A DNA stretch of 41,663 bases from contig CAYWMD010000057.1 in assembly GCA_964458575.1 (NCBI GenBank), positions 1 through 41,663 of the forward strand, in the 5' to 3' direction. The DNA is from CAYWMD01 sp964458575 (lineage in GTDB: Bacteria; Verrucomicrobiota; Verrucomicrobiia; Limisphaerales; JADLHS01). Under the pieces are notes generated by a model. That model did no database searches. It had not been told where the DNA came from and was given only the letters and a program-made list of their open reading frames with translations. Position numbers and translations under genes: made by a program. Shown piece after piece: positions 23,894 to 33,158 of the stretch. Numbering within the stretch: position 1 is the first letter of the stretch; every line of letters begins with the position of its first letter.

Positions 23894-24682
23894 ATGCCTG
23901 ACTGGATCGCCGTCATCATCCTGGGAATCATCGAGGGGATCACCGAATTCATCCCGGTTTCGTCCACCGGTCACCTGCTGCTGGCCGAGCAGTTCATGCA
24001 ACGCCACCAAAGCGACCTGTTCAACATCGTAATCCAGTGCGGCGCCGTCATCGCGGTGCTGCCCCTGTTTCCGGAACGGTTGCAACAATTCCTCTGCCGC
24101 TGGCGCGAACCGGCGACGCAGGATTACCTGCTGAAGATTCTGATTGCCTTCGGCCTCACCGGCGCGGCGGGTCTGGTGCTCGACAAACTCGGCTTCAAGC
24201 TCCCGGACCAGCCATTGCCCGTGGCCGTGGCGTTGTTGGCGGGCGGGATTCTGTTTGTGGGCGTCGAACGCTGGTTGCGCGGCAAAACTTTGAGCAATGA
24301 AATCACCTGGACCATCGTGCTGGCCGTGGCGGCCGGCCAGTTGATCGCCGGCGTCTTTCCCGGCACGTCGCGGTCGGGGTCAACCATCCTGATCGCGCTG
24401 ATGCTCGGCCTGGCGCGGCCGGCGGCCACGGAGTTTTCCTTTCTGGTGGGCATTCCCACCATGCTCGCGGCCGGCGGCTGGAAGATTCTCAAGGCGCTGC
24501 GTCACCCGGGAGATGCGCCGCCGGAGAATTGGGGTTTGCTGCTGTTGAGCGCGGTGGTGGCCGCGGTGGTTTCCTTCCTCGCCGTGAAATGGCTGTTGCG
24601 CTACGTGCAAACGCACACGTTCAGCGCGTTCGGCTGGTATCGCATCGCCCTGGGTGTCTTGCTGCTCGCGCTGTTGAAGTAA
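23894..24682 (+). CDS. uppP: Undecaprenyl-diphosphatase (BacA/UppP)
   Basis: This inner-membrane enzyme removes a phosphate from undecaprenyl pyrophosphate to recycle the lipid carrier for peptidoglycan and O-antigen, and confers bacitracin tolerance. The 262-residue protein has about eight membrane helices. The family motifs are EGITEFIPVSSTGHLLL (residues 14-30) and FPGTSRSGSTI (155-165, Arg160 in the active site). Length and both motifs are normal. It is probably transcribed alone or from the upstream operon. A short 8-bp-period repeat follows the stop. Confidence 0.96.
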   Translation: MPDWIAVIILGIIEGITEFIPVSSTGHLLLAEQFMQRHQSDLFNIVIQCGAVIAVLPLFPERLQQFLCRWREPATQDYLLKILIAFGLTGAAGLVLDKLGFKLPDQPLPVAVALLAGGILFVGVERWLRGKTLSNEITWTIVLAVAAGQLIAGVFPGTSRSGSTILIALMLGLARPAATEFSFLVGIPTMLAAGGWKILKALRHPGDAPPENWGLLLLSAVVAAVVSFLAVKWLLRYVQTHTFSAFGWYRIALGVLLLALLK

Positions 24683-24702
24683 AGCGGGTTTGCCTTGCCC
24701 CC

Positions 24703-24734
24703 TTTCAACGCTTCAACGAATTAACGTTCGAACG
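24703..24734. repeat. Degenerate 8-bp tandem tract after uppP
   Basis: Four 8-mers in a row, TTTCAACG, CTTCAACG, AATTAACG and TTCGAACG, share the ACG register seen in the five-copy tract at 180-219. The tract sits in the 57-nt gap between uppP and the convergent PQQ-propeller gene. Confidence 0.45.
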
Positions 24735-24739
24735 GACCT

Positions 24740-25966
24740 TCACTTCCCGCCGACATCCACGCAAACCACGTCGCCCTTCGAGTTGCGACAATAAATCCTG
24801 CCGTTGGCCAGCACCGGAGTCGTCCAGCATTTCCCGCCGAGCACCTGCGCGCGTGAAACGGGCTTGAACCCCTCGGGCGTCGCGTCGGCAACGATCAGCT
24901 CGCCCTTGTCGGTCATCACGATCAACTTGCCATCGGCAGCCATGAGCCCGCCGATGCCGGTTTTTTCCGCCCACTTCACACTGCCGGTCGCGAGTTCAAC
25001 ACATTTCAATCCCGTGGCAGAGTTGTCGGCGTCACCATCGAAGCCGTAAAGGAAGCCGTTGATCAGGACGCAGCCGTTGAAGTGATTGCGCATGTTTTTG
25101 TTTTCCCAGACCAGTTCCGGCTTGCCGCTGCTCACGTTCAACAGCGCCCCGCCATAGCCGTACCCGGACGAGATGAACACCTTGCCGTCGGCGATGATCG
25201 GATCCGCGGCGTTCACGTCGTAACTGGTCTTCCACGGATGTCGCCAAAGCTCCTCGCCGTCCTGCACGCGAACCGCCGCGACGTGCCGCTTGAGGAACAA
25301 CGCCACGATCCGATCGCCGCCCGTGTCAAACGGCACGGGTGTCGAATAGCCGGCTGCTTCCGTTCCCGACGACCAGAGCACTTTGCCGGATTTTTTGTCG
25401 AACGCCGCGCCCGCCATGCCTGCGTTGACCAGACATCGGTCGCCCTCCACGAGCACCGAACTGGCAAACCCCCACGACGGCATCGCCACCTTGAGACTTT
25501 CCATCACGTTATTGGACCAGACCACACCGCCCTTCGCCGCATCGAGACAAAGCAGCAGGCCGCGCTTGCTGAAGGCGTAAACCCGGTCGCTGCCGCCTTC
25601 AAAATCCACGGTCGGCGTGGCGCTGGGGCCGCCTTCGTAATACTTGTCGTCGAGTTTCGTCGCGTAGGATTGCTTCCAAATCGTCGCTCCGGTTTTGGCG
25701 TCGAAACAATAGATCGTGTCCTCATTGTTCGCGTGGCCGACCGTGTAGGCGCGCCCCTGACTTACGGAAAAGGACGAGAAACCAATGCCGACCGACGCCT
25801 TCCACACCGGTTTCGGTCCACCGGCGGCCCAAGTCGTTGCCCAGCCGGTTTCCTTGGAAATGCCGTTCAAGTCCGGCCCGCGCCAACGCGGCCAGTCCGC
25901 GGCCTGGCCAATGGAAAGTGCGGCGCCGCTCAGGGCGATGGCGGTGAAGCTGGACAAGATTTTCAT
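24740..25966 (-). CDS. Exported PQQ-like beta-propeller protein
   Basis: The protein has 408 residues from ATG 25966, with signal peptide MKILSSFTAIALSGAALSIGQA then ADWPRWRGPDLNGIS, the typical opening of exported PQQ-like repeat proteins. Seven or eight propeller blades follow with repeated YCFDAKTGATIWKQ, LCLDAAKGGVVWSN and VQDGEELWRHPW. These proteins are usually non-enzymatic propellers or outer-membrane assembly-like factors (BamB fold); no quinone-dehydrogenase catalytic residues are evident. The long open frame continuing to 26380 runs antisense into the sulfatase and is not coding. It is divergent from the sulfatase gene across 111 nt. Confidence 0.85.
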   Translation of the reverse strand: MKILSSFTAIALSGAALSIGQAADWPRWRGPDLNGISKETGWATTWAAGGPKPVWKASVGIGFSSFSVSQGRAYTVGHANNEDTIYCFDAKTGATIWKQSYATKLDDKYYEGGPSATPTVDFEGGSDRVYAFSKRGLLLCLDAAKGGVVWSNNVMESLKVAMPSWGFASSVLVEGDRCLVNAGMAGAAFDKKSGKVLWSSGTEAAGYSTPVPFDTGGDRIVALFLKRHVAAVRVQDGEELWRHPWKTSYDVNAADPIIADGKVFISSGYGYGGALLNVSSGKPELVWENKNMRNHFNGCVLINGFLYGFDGDADNSATGLKCVELATGSVKWAEKTGIGGLMAADGKLIVMTDKGELIVADATPEGFKPVSRAQVLGGKCWTTPVLANGRIYCRNSKGDVVCVDVGGK

Positions 25967-26077
25967 GGCCGCAGAGTTAGCGCACCCGGCCCCGCCTGTC
26001 AATGAGGCGTGTTCCCCGCCCTTGCGGATCGCAATTTTTTCTCGTCTGGTGTCATGCGATGAGGGCAAATTCCCGTC

Positions 26078-27466
26078 ATGAAAGTAAATCTGCTTCGAAG
26101 TTTCATGGGTGCGCTTCTGTCCTTGCTGCCGATGGCGCCAACCGTTCAGGCTGCCAAGCCACCGAACATCATCATCATTTTCGCGGACGACCTCGGCTAC
26201 GGCGACCTGGGTTGTTACGGACATCCCACCATCCGGACGCCCAACCTCGACCGCATGGCGGCGGAGGGCATGCGGTTCACGGATTTTTACGTCGCAGCCT
26301 GTGTCTGCACCCCGAGCCGGGCGGCGCTGATGACGGGACGGCTGCCCATTCGCACCGGCATGGCGGGAACGCAGCAACACCGCGTCATCGGCAGCAAGGA
26401 TTCAGGTGGTTTGCCGCTTGAGGAAATCACCATCGCCCGCGCGCTCAAAACCAAGGGTTATGCCACAATGTGCATCGGCAAATGGCACCTGGCGGGCGGG
26501 ACGCCGGAGGCGCTGCCCACGCGGCACGGGTTCGATTCGTATTTCGGCCTGCGCTGGTCCAACGACATGGAAGCAGGCAACCGCAAGAAAGACGCGCCCC
26601 CGAGTTCGCGCGAAGATCCCAAGTGGTGGAATTGCACCTTGTTCCGGAACGAGCAGGCCATCGAACACCCGGCCGACATCAGCACCCTGACGCCGCGTTA
26701 CACCGAGGAAGCGGTCAAGTTCATCCGCGCGAACAAGAAGAAACCGTTCTTCCTTTATTTCCCGCACACTTATCCGCACACGCCGCTGTTCGCGTCGTCG
26801 AAATTCAAGGACACGAGCCCGCGCGGTTTGTATGGCGACGTGGTGCAGGAACTCGATTGGAGCGTGGGCCAGGTGCTCGAGACGTTGCGCAAAGAGAAAC
26901 TGGCGAAGAACACCCTGGTGTTTTTTACGAGCGACAACGGTCCGTGGCTGATCCGGGAACTGGCCGGTGGCTCGGCCGGTTTGCTCAAAGATGGCAAAGG
27001 CAGCACGTGGGAAGGCGGGATGCGCGAGCCGGCCATCGCCTGGTGGCCGGGGAAAATCAAACCTGACGTCGTCACGCACGAGCTGGCCTCCTCGCTGGAT
27101 CTGTTCAACACGTGCCTTAAACTGGCCGGGGTGCCCATGCCGACCGACCGGGTCATGGACGGCGTGGATTTGTCGCCCATCCTGTTCGGTGACGGCAAGG
27201 GGCTTCGCAACGTGATGTTTTATTACCGGGGGGATGAATTGTTTGCCGTGCGCAAAGGTCCTTACAAGGCGCACTTCCAGACGGCGCCCGGCTACATCAA
27301 TCCGATGGTGTTTGAAAAACACGACCCGCCGCTGTTGTTCCAGTTGGAACACGACCCGTCGGAGAAATTCGACGTGGCGAAGGAACATCCCGATGTGCTG
27401 GCCGACCTCCAGCGCGAGGTGGAGCAACACCGCGCGAATCTCGTTCCCGGCAAACCGCAATACTGA
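26078..27466 (+). CDS. Exported sulfatase (formylglycine-type arylsulfatase family)
   Basis: This enzyme hydrolyses sulfate esters, probably on sulfated polysaccharide or glycolipid. The 462-residue protein has a signal peptide (residues 1-26). Metal ligands are in FADDLGYGDLGCYG (Asp37/Asp38). The formylglycine site is CTPSRAALMTGR with Cys77 as the residue converted to FGly. ITIARALKTKGYATMCIGKWHL, HTYPHTPLFA and VFFTSDNGPW give the usual later catalytic Lys, His and Asp-Asn. No anaerobic or FGE maturase gene is visible in the window. It is transcribed away from the PQQ gene and converges on the large repeat protein gene, 13 nt away. Confidence 0.93.
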   Translation: MKVNLLRSFMGALLSLLPMAPTVQAAKPPNIIIIFADDLGYGDLGCYGHPTIRTPNLDRMAAEGMRFTDFYVAACVCTPSRAALMTGRLPIRTGMAGTQQHRVIGSKDSGGLPLEEITIARALKTKGYATMCIGKWHLAGGTPEALPTRHGFDSYFGLRWSNDMEAGNRKKDAPPSSREDPKWWNCTLFRNEQAIEHPADISTLTPRYTEEAVKFIRANKKKPFFLYFPHTYPHTPLFASSKFKDTSPRGLYGDVVQELDWSVGQVLETLRKEKLAKNTLVFFTSDNGPWLIRELAGGSAGLLKDGKGSTWEGGMREPAIAWWPGKIKPDVVTHELASSLDLFNTCLKLAGVPMPTDRVMDGVDLSPILFGDGKGLRNVMFYYRGDELFAVRKGPYKAHFQTAPGYINPMVFEKHDPPLLFQLEHDPSEKFDVAKEHPDVLADLQREVEQHRANLVPGKPQY

Positions 27467-27479
27467 CCGCCCGCAACGT

Positions 27480-30422
27480 TCACAATCCGATGCGCTGTCT
27501 GATCTGCTCGATCATGGGCGGCGGTGGTGGTGTGTCGTATGTCACCTTGCCCAGATCATTCGTGCCGGGCCGTGCCAGTACCCAGGTTTGCGGTTTGTAG
27601 GTCCAGCCTCGCGATGGAGTCGGGCCGACCGGCACAATGCGCGCAACTTCCACCCGGCGCGGGGGAACGTTGATGAACTGAAACCGCCCGCTCGCGTCGG
27701 TCTTGGTCTGTCCATTCACGTTGATGTGCGGTTCGCCGCGTTGCCAGTCGCTGGGGATGGTAAAGTTCAAATCCACGCCCGGCATGGGCACGCCTTTCGC
27801 ATCCACCAGCGTGCCGACGAGAACCGCCCACGGTTGGAGACGGAGCTTCAGGTTTTCGCCGCCACGCGCAACGGACTCCTCGGTCCAGCCCGCCGGATGC
27901 GCCGCAAATATCGTCATCCCGTTCGCGCGCGCGGGGAAGGAGAACTTGCCGTCCTTGCCCGCGACCTTTTGCGCCTCGCGATGCCCGTAATCCATGAGCT
28001 TGCCGCCACTCAGGCCGAACTGTTCCTGACTTGTGCCAAAGATAACCACTGCGTCGGCGGCAGGTTTGCCGTCGGGCTGCAGCACCACGCCGTTCGGGCC
28101 GGCGCCGCGTTCGAGTCGGATGACCAGGTTGGTCGTCGTGGCATTCGTCGGTGTCGTTTCGTACGGTTGATAGCCCGGCGCTTCGATGCGCAGCATGGGC
28201 GAACTGCTCAACGGCACAAAATCCACAGTGAAGTTCGTGTTCGTGTGCCAGGTGCTTTGGGAGAATTTCCAGAAAGGCCTTTCGTTCCAGGGCACAACCT
28301 TGGGGCTGAAGGGTTCGAGGATTCTTTTGAGGATGGGTTTACCGGGCGCGGGCCGCACCGTCACCGGCGGTTGGTATCCGGGAACGACCTTGTAGCGTTT
28401 GACTGGTTCGCCCGTTTTGTCGTCGAGCACGCTCCCGCCGAGAACGATGGGCAACGGCCCGCCGGGTTCGGCGCCGGAAAGCGGCCGGTTTTGCGGCCAG
28501 TCCGGCGAAGGCAATTGTCCGTTGCCACTTGAGCCGGACGAATAATATTCATACTTGCCTTGCTCGATGATCAGCAGCAGATCGTCCTTGTCCTGTTCCA
28601 GCAACCCGGTCAGTTGCCAGCCGTTCCACATGTCCATGCTGCGGTTGACGCCTGACAAATGCCAGTTCTGCTGGTCAATCGAAACGTTCCATTGTCCCGG
28701 ATAAAGCCCATCACATTCAAATTCTCCGGCCTGCTTCACCGCCACGACCAGGGAGTCCCAGGCTCGGTCGTTGCCCACGCGAAGCTTCAAACCTTGGGGT
28801 AAGGCCTCGCCGTTGGCAGTTTTGATCCGGCCCGCCAGTCGCAGGCCCGGTTTGACCTCCAACCCACCGACATCGTTGGTTTCACCGTGATCGGAAGTCT
28901 TGATGGGTTGTGGGGCGAAGGCCCCGAACGATTTCAGGGAAGCGATGATGCCGTAGAGATTCCAAGCGGTATCAGGGGGGAGATGTTGGAAGGCGAACAC
29001 GCCGTTCGTATCGGTCTTAGCTTCAAAATGCCCGGCGAACACCTCTGAACTGCGCTCCGAACCGGATACGCCCACACGCACGTCCACCAGCGGCTTTCCG
29101 TCCTTCATGATCCTGCCCTGCACAATCACGCCAACACCCATCTCGATGGTTTGAATGCCGTTGGTCGCCGGCAGCCAGAGCTTCATGGGCGCCAGACCGG
29201 TGGCCTTGACGTTCAACTGCACGCGGCTGAACTCCTGCTTTCGGCTGACGACGAATTCGCCGTTCAAGCCGGTGAGGACCTGTTCCGGGAAACCTTGCGT
29301 GCCGCCCCAACTGGTGGACTGTCCGGTGGAAACGCCCTCCGGTGCCACCGTGGCCCCGACCACCGGCTTGCCGCCCGGTCCGACAACCTGTCCGCGAACG
29401 GCAAACTTCCCAACGGGGCCGGCCGGTTTCAGTCGCACCTCGATCGGATCGGATTTGGGATCCAATCCGCCGTAACGCACCGGTTCAAACTTCTCGGCAA
29501 ACACCATCAACTTGTAGAGCCGGTGGTCCGGCAACGACGGCAACGCGAACCGCCCGTCATTGCCGGTCACGGCTTCCGTGTTGACAGCGGATTCATCCAC
29601 CGGCGATTCCGATTTGTCATCGGCGAACTTGCGCACGCCGGTAATTCGCACGCGTGCACCCGCGATGGCCTCGCCTTTCTCGTTTCGAACCACACCTTCG
29701 CCTCGCGCGAGTTCGCCGGCGCGCGGCCGCAAATCTGGCAGCGGATTCTTGGGCAGCTTGATCGTGTCGGCCTGCGAGACGGGATTTGTCCGGGGGCCGA
29801 TGCTCATCGCGGCCACCATCAGGGCCGACTGGTTTCGTTTCGGGTCCATCACGAGCGTCCGCACTTCCTTCGCCGGCGAGGGATTGGTCAGGATGACATG
29901 GAAGAAGCGGAGATAACCGTCGCTGGCCGCCGCCTCGGAACAGAACGCGCGCCAAGCTTCGCGCGCATTGGAATCCGTCAGCAGCGTGTCCGTCTTGTGC
30001 CACGGGCCGAACCAATGGCGGACCTGCGCCCCGTAAAGCACCCTGAGCGGCGCGCTCGTGCCATCGGCATAGTGGAGCTCGAATTTGCCCAGCACGGTGC
30101 CGTCGTCCGCCTTCGACGGAGCGGTCGCGAGCAAGTGGAGGCAATCAAAGCTGCGGCCGATGGGAATCGTGAAACGGTTGGTCTGGTCGCGTCGGTTCGA
30201 CGCTGACCCGCCGCCGTCGCGCAACATCACCGCGCCGTCAATTTGAAATGGGACACCATCAATCACCTGCAGCCCGCGCGGCAGCAACCACGCTGCGTCA
30301 ATTTTGTCGAGCGGCGATTTGCCGACGAGAGGTTTGAGGTCGAGTGTTTGAATCGGCTCCGCCAGCGCCGGCCCGGCCAGCGCCATCGCGAGCGTCAATC
30401 CGAACCAGTGCCTGTTTCGCAT
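27480..30422 (-). CDS. Large exported protein with multiple carboxypeptidase-regulatory-like (CarboxypepD_reg) repeats
   Basis: The protein has 980 residues. The start ATG 30422 is preceded by AAAGGA, a fair ribosome-binding site, and gives signal peptide MRNRHWFGLTLAMALAGPALA. The N-terminal 250 residues are a beta-rich, Verrucomicrobiota-type domain of unknown role. From about residue 290 several 80-90 residue transthyretin-like units follow, e.g. GEGVVRNEKGEAIAGARVRIT, GQVVGPGGKPVVGATVAP, GRIMKDGKPLVDVRVGVSG and VLVGTLVDAKGVPMPGVDLNF. Such domains are structural or adhesive; no enzyme motif was seen. It probably sits on the cell surface or in the periplasm, with sulfatase and FAD oxidoreductase genes around it. 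Confidence 0.82.
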   Translation of the reverse strand: MRNRHWFGLTLAMALAGPALAEPIQTLDLKPLVGKSPLDKIDAAWLLPRGLQVIDGVPFQIDGAVMLRDGGGSASNRRDQTNRFTIPIGRSFDCLHLLATAPSKADDGTVLGKFELHYADGTSAPLRVLYGAQVRHWFGPWHKTDTLLTDSNAREAWRAFCSEAAASDGYLRFFHVILTNPSPAKEVRTLVMDPKRNQSALMVAAMSIGPRTNPVSQADTIKLPKNPLPDLRPRAGELARGEGVVRNEKGEAIAGARVRITGVRKFADDKSESPVDESAVNTEAVTGNDGRFALPSLPDHRLYKLMVFAEKFEPVRYGGLDPKSDPIEVRLKPAGPVGKFAVRGQVVGPGGKPVVGATVAPEGVSTGQSTSWGGTQGFPEQVLTGLNGEFVVSRKQEFSRVQLNVKATGLAPMKLWLPATNGIQTIEMGVGVIVQGRIMKDGKPLVDVRVGVSGSERSSEVFAGHFEAKTDTNGVFAFQHLPPDTAWNLYGIIASLKSFGAFAPQPIKTSDHGETNDVGGLEVKPGLRLAGRIKTANGEALPQGLKLRVGNDRAWDSLVVAVKQAGEFECDGLYPGQWNVSIDQQNWHLSGVNRSMDMWNGWQLTGLLEQDKDDLLLIIEQGKYEYYSSGSSGNGQLPSPDWPQNRPLSGAEPGGPLPIVLGGSVLDDKTGEPVKRYKVVPGYQPPVTVRPAPGKPILKRILEPFSPKVVPWNERPFWKFSQSTWHTNTNFTVDFVPLSSSPMLRIEAPGYQPYETTPTNATTTNLVIRLERGAGPNGVVLQPDGKPAADAVVIFGTSQEQFGLSGGKLMDYGHREAQKVAGKDGKFSFPARANGMTIFAAHPAGWTEESVARGGENLKLRLQPWAVLVGTLVDAKGVPMPGVDLNFTIPSDWQRGEPHINVNGQTKTDASGRFQFINVPPRRVEVARIVPVGPTPSRGWTYKPQTWVLARPGTNDLGKVTYDTPPPPPMIEQIRQRIGL

Positions 30423-30507
30423 GGTGATCCTTTCGATTACGACCTTCCGCGTTTGGTGGTCGTAGCCTAAACCCAAACTTGACGGGATGTCACCACCAGA
30501 TTTTGTG

Positions 30508-32151
30508 TCAGCGGGGAGCGGCCGCGGCGTCCGGTCGTTCGAGTTTCTGGCCGCGTTGCCGGAGTTTCGACCGAAGCCGGCTGTAATCCACATCCTGAAC
30601 CGGGATTCGAGTCTTGACCGCCAGCGCGGCGGCGACGCCGGCGGATTCGCCGAGAATCATCCAGACCGGCTCCATGCGCAGCGAGGTCATGGCGATGTGG
30701 CTGGCCGAACAGCACGCCGGCACGAGCAGGTTCTCGCACTCTTTTCTCAACGGCGTGATGGCGCGATAGGGAATTTTGTAAATGCCGCGATGTTGCTCAT
30801 CCAGGTAGAGCATCGAGAATTCGCCGCCACTGAGAGCCACCTTACCATCCGCCGCAATGGTCGCATACGGCCAGTCATCCACGCCGTAGGAAGCGAGACC
30901 AATCGAATCGCCGGGGTCGGTCGTGCCTTCGAGGTCCTTTTGCGTCAGGACGTAGGCTGATTTCATCCGGCGGGCTTCGCGCACGTAGAGCTGATGCGGC
31001 CAGCCGGCGGTTTCATCGAAGATGCCGGGTTGAAAACCGATCGCGAGCGCCTGCTTCTTCATATTCGCTGGTACCGCCGCATCGGTGCGAAAGAAGTGAG
31101 TCATGCCGCGCAGAAAATTCTGATGGGACTGCCAGACGCGCGCCCGCGTCGGCCAGTCGCCGTCGGGATAATCGGCGTTGCACCCGAAAACCGTCGGCGT
31201 CAGCAGGCCGCGGCTCAGGTTTCCCGTCCCGGGTTTGTAGAAAATGCCGGTGGCGGGTTCGTATTTGTCCAACTTGTGCATGACCCGGCCTTTGAACATG
31301 TCCACGTCGCTCTGAAAACCTCGACGATAAAGTTCGTAGGTGCGCGCGTCGTAATCCTCCGGCGGTTCGATGGCGAGTTGCTTATCCGGGTCGCTGCTGA
31401 ATTTCCAGCGGAAGCCGTAACCCATCGTCAATTTGTCCGCGCTGCCCGGCGGTCCGGGTTGAATGTCTTGCAAAAGCGGCAACAACCCGCTCCTGGGCTC
31501 GCCGGGTTTCACGTAGGGATCAATGTCGTATTCGACCAGATTTGGCCGCACGCCCGCGAGCGACTCGCCATAGTGTTCGCGGGATTCACGGCCAAACGTG
31601 TACGAAATTCCCGCCTTGGCCATGAGGTCGCCTTCGTAGGAACAATCAATGAAGACCTGTGCCAGCACGGTCATTGCCCCTGGTTGCCGGGCGTGTGGTG
31701 CTGGACAGCCCCATCGGTCCGGCAGCGCGTGGTCCAACTTGAGCGACCGGAGGCGCGCACCTTTGCGGGTCACGGCGGCGACGCGGTGTTCGTAGAGAAC
31801 GGTGATGCTGTGCTCTTTGACGAGCGACTTGAACGCTTCCCGATATTGGAAATCGTTTCTGCCATCGCTGAGAATTCGGAGAGCCATCCCTCCCCCGGCT
31901 TCGCGACGGCCCCAATCTATGTTGGACAAACCGCCGCCGGTCATACCACCGAGCCAGCGACCGGGTTCGATCAGCAGAACGCGGCAACCCTCCTGCGCTG
32001 CAGTTACGGCTGCCACCACGCCGCTGGCGGTCGCGCCGTAAACGCAAACGTCCACTTTGCTCGCGTTGCTCGCCCGAGTCGGCAAAGGCAGCGCCGCGCC
32101 CATGATTGCGCCGCTGCCGAGGACCATGAACTCACGACGATTGATTTTCAT
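30508..32151 (-). CDS. Tat-type exported FAD-dependent oxidoreductase
   Basis: The protein has 547 residues from ATG 32151. The leader MKINRREFMVLGSGAIMGAAL has a twin-arginine pattern. The FAD Rossmann motif is CVYGATASGVVAAVTAAQEG (36-55) with Glu62 as the ribose-binding acid (LLIEPG), and GGMTGGGLSN follows. SRMEPVWMILGESAG-type residues near the C-terminus complete the FAD site (SLRMEPVWMILGESAGVAAA). This is the FAD_oxidored family widespread in Verrucomicrobiota and Planctomycetota. The substrate is unknown and it may oxidise sugar-derived compounds. It is 85 nt upstream of the large repeat protein gene on the same strand. Confidence 0.85.
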   Translation of the reverse strand: MKINRREFMVLGSGAIMGAALPLPTRASNASKVDVCVYGATASGVVAAVTAAQEGCRVLLIEPGRWLGGMTGGGLSNIDWGRREAGGGMALRILSDGRNDFQYREAFKSLVKEHSITVLYEHRVAAVTRKGARLRSLKLDHALPDRWGCPAPHARQPGAMTVLAQVFIDCSYEGDLMAKAGISYTFGRESREHYGESLAGVRPNLVEYDIDPYVKPGEPRSGLLPLLQDIQPGPPGSADKLTMGYGFRWKFSSDPDKQLAIEPPEDYDARTYELYRRGFQSDVDMFKGRVMHKLDKYEPATGIFYKPGTGNLSRGLLTPTVFGCNADYPDGDWPTRARVWQSHQNFLRGMTHFFRTDAAVPANMKKQALAIGFQPGIFDETAGWPHQLYVREARRMKSAYVLTQKDLEGTTDPGDSIGLASYGVDDWPYATIAADGKVALSGGEFSMLYLDEQHRGIYKIPYRAITPLRKECENLLVPACCSASHIAMTSLRMEPVWMILGESAGVAAALAVKTRIPVQDVDYSRLRSKLRQRGQKLERPDAAAAPR

Positions 32152-32176
32152 ATTTCGGTTTTGGCTTGAAACGCGT

Positions 32177-32288
32177 GCCGGAGCGCGGGCGTCCCGCCCG
32201 CTGCAGTTGCGCCGGCCCGAAAGCGGTACGAACTTCAAGCGATCTTAAAGCATCGGGCGCGCTGCGACCGGGACGGTCGCGCTCCGGC
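32177..32288. repeat. Palindromic intergenic repeat element, GCGGGCG type
   Basis: The ends GCCGGAGCG (32177) and CGCTCCGGC (to 32288) are inverted repeats. Two internal hairpins follow: GCGGGCG-tc-CCGCCCGC at the left and GCGACCG-gga-CGGTCGC at the right. It lies in the 203-nt divergent gap between the FAD oxidoreductase and the CBM9-like gene. Related half-elements occur at 36499-36525 and, more weakly, at 7051-7112. The remaining gap holds the divergent promoters, which I cannot pin down. Confidence 0.72.
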
Positions 32289-32354
32289 CAGGCCCGCACT
32301 TTGGCGCTGACATGTTTCCCGCCGGAAACTAAGCTTGGCCGAAATTTCATTCGA

Positions 32355-33020
32355 ATGGAATACCTCATCCGAAAATTGGCGACACCGATTGCCTCAACCG
32401 CAAATTGGGCGGACGAGGCCTGGCGCAACGCCGCTGCGCTGGAGGTCGGCAACTTCCGGCCGGAAAGCAGTGAGCATCGCCCGCGAGTCGCGGCCCGGTT
32501 GCTTTACGACGACCGCGGCATTCACGGCATTTTTCGCGTGGAGGACCGTTACGTCCGGTGCGTGCGGACGGAATACGGCAGCGAAGTTTGGAAGGACAGT
32601 TGTGTGGAGTTCTTCGTGCAACCGAAACCGGACGCCGGTTACTTCAATCTCGAAATGAACTGTGGCGGCGCATTTTTGTGCTGGCACATCATTGACCCGA
32701 CCCGGACGCCGGAGGTGTTCAAGCAATTCGCGCGCGTGCCCTGGGAAGTCGCCCGGGCTGTCCGCGTCCAAACCTCGTTGCCGCATGTCGTTGATCCCGA
32801 GATTGCCGAACCCGTGGTCTGGACGTTGCAATTCTTCCTGCCCTTCGCGCTGTTCGAGAAATTTCTCGGGCCTTTGGGAGACGTGGCCGGGCAATCCTGG
32901 CGGGGGAATTTTTTCAAATGCGCCGACGAAACCTCCCATCCGCACTGGGCCTCGTGGTCACCGGTGGATGAACTCAATTTCCACCTGCCGCGTTGCTTTG
33001 GATCAATCCGGTTTGAGTAA
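32355..33020 (+). CDS. Carbohydrate-binding family 9-like protein
   Basis: The protein has 221 residues from ATG 32355 (the frame is open back to 32166 through a repeat, but those codons are rejected). It shows the CBM9-like beta-sandwich pattern: ANWADEAWRNAAALEVGNF, RVAARLLYDDRGIHGIFRVEDRY, KDSCVEFFVQPKPDAGYFNLEMNCGGA and FFLPFALFEKFLGP. This family appears in exported or cytosolic sugar-binding roles in Verrucomicrobiota. No signal peptide is visible, so a cytosolic location is likely. A bidirectional terminator follows at 33099-33129. Confidence 0.82.
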   Translation: MEYLIRKLATPIASTANWADEAWRNAAALEVGNFRPESSEHRPRVAARLLYDDRGIHGIFRVEDRYVRCVRTEYGSEVWKDSCVEFFVQPKPDAGYFNLEMNCGGAFLCWHIIDPTRTPEVFKQFARVPWEVARAVRVQTSLPHVVDPEIAEPVVWTLQFFLPFALFEKFLGPLGDVAGQSWRGNFFKCADETSHPHWASWSPVDELNFHLPRCFGSIRFE

Positions 33021-33098
33021 GGGAACGGCGTCGCGGCGCGCCGCCGAGATGCCGCTTTGAACGGGTGAGGGCTCAGAGTTCCAGGCCCAAGAGAACTG

Positions 33099-33129
33099 AA
33101 AAGCTCCAATCTTGGCGATTGGAGCTTTT
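33099..33129. terminator. Bidirectional Rho-independent terminator
   Basis: Perfect 12-bp stem AAAAGCTCCAAT (33099-33110) with ATTGGAGCTTTT (33118-33129), 7-nt loop. The stem ends in an A4/T4 tract in both orientations, so it can stop the CBM9-like gene (plus, stop 33020) and the YceI gene (minus, stop 33159). Confidence 0.9.
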
Positions 33130-33158
33130 CGTGCGCTTTGATCTTTGAGTCTGGATGC

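Noticed and set aside
25967..26380. N-terminal extension of the PQQ-propeller protein
   Set aside because: Antisense to the start of the sulfatase and lies before a clear signal peptide at 25966.
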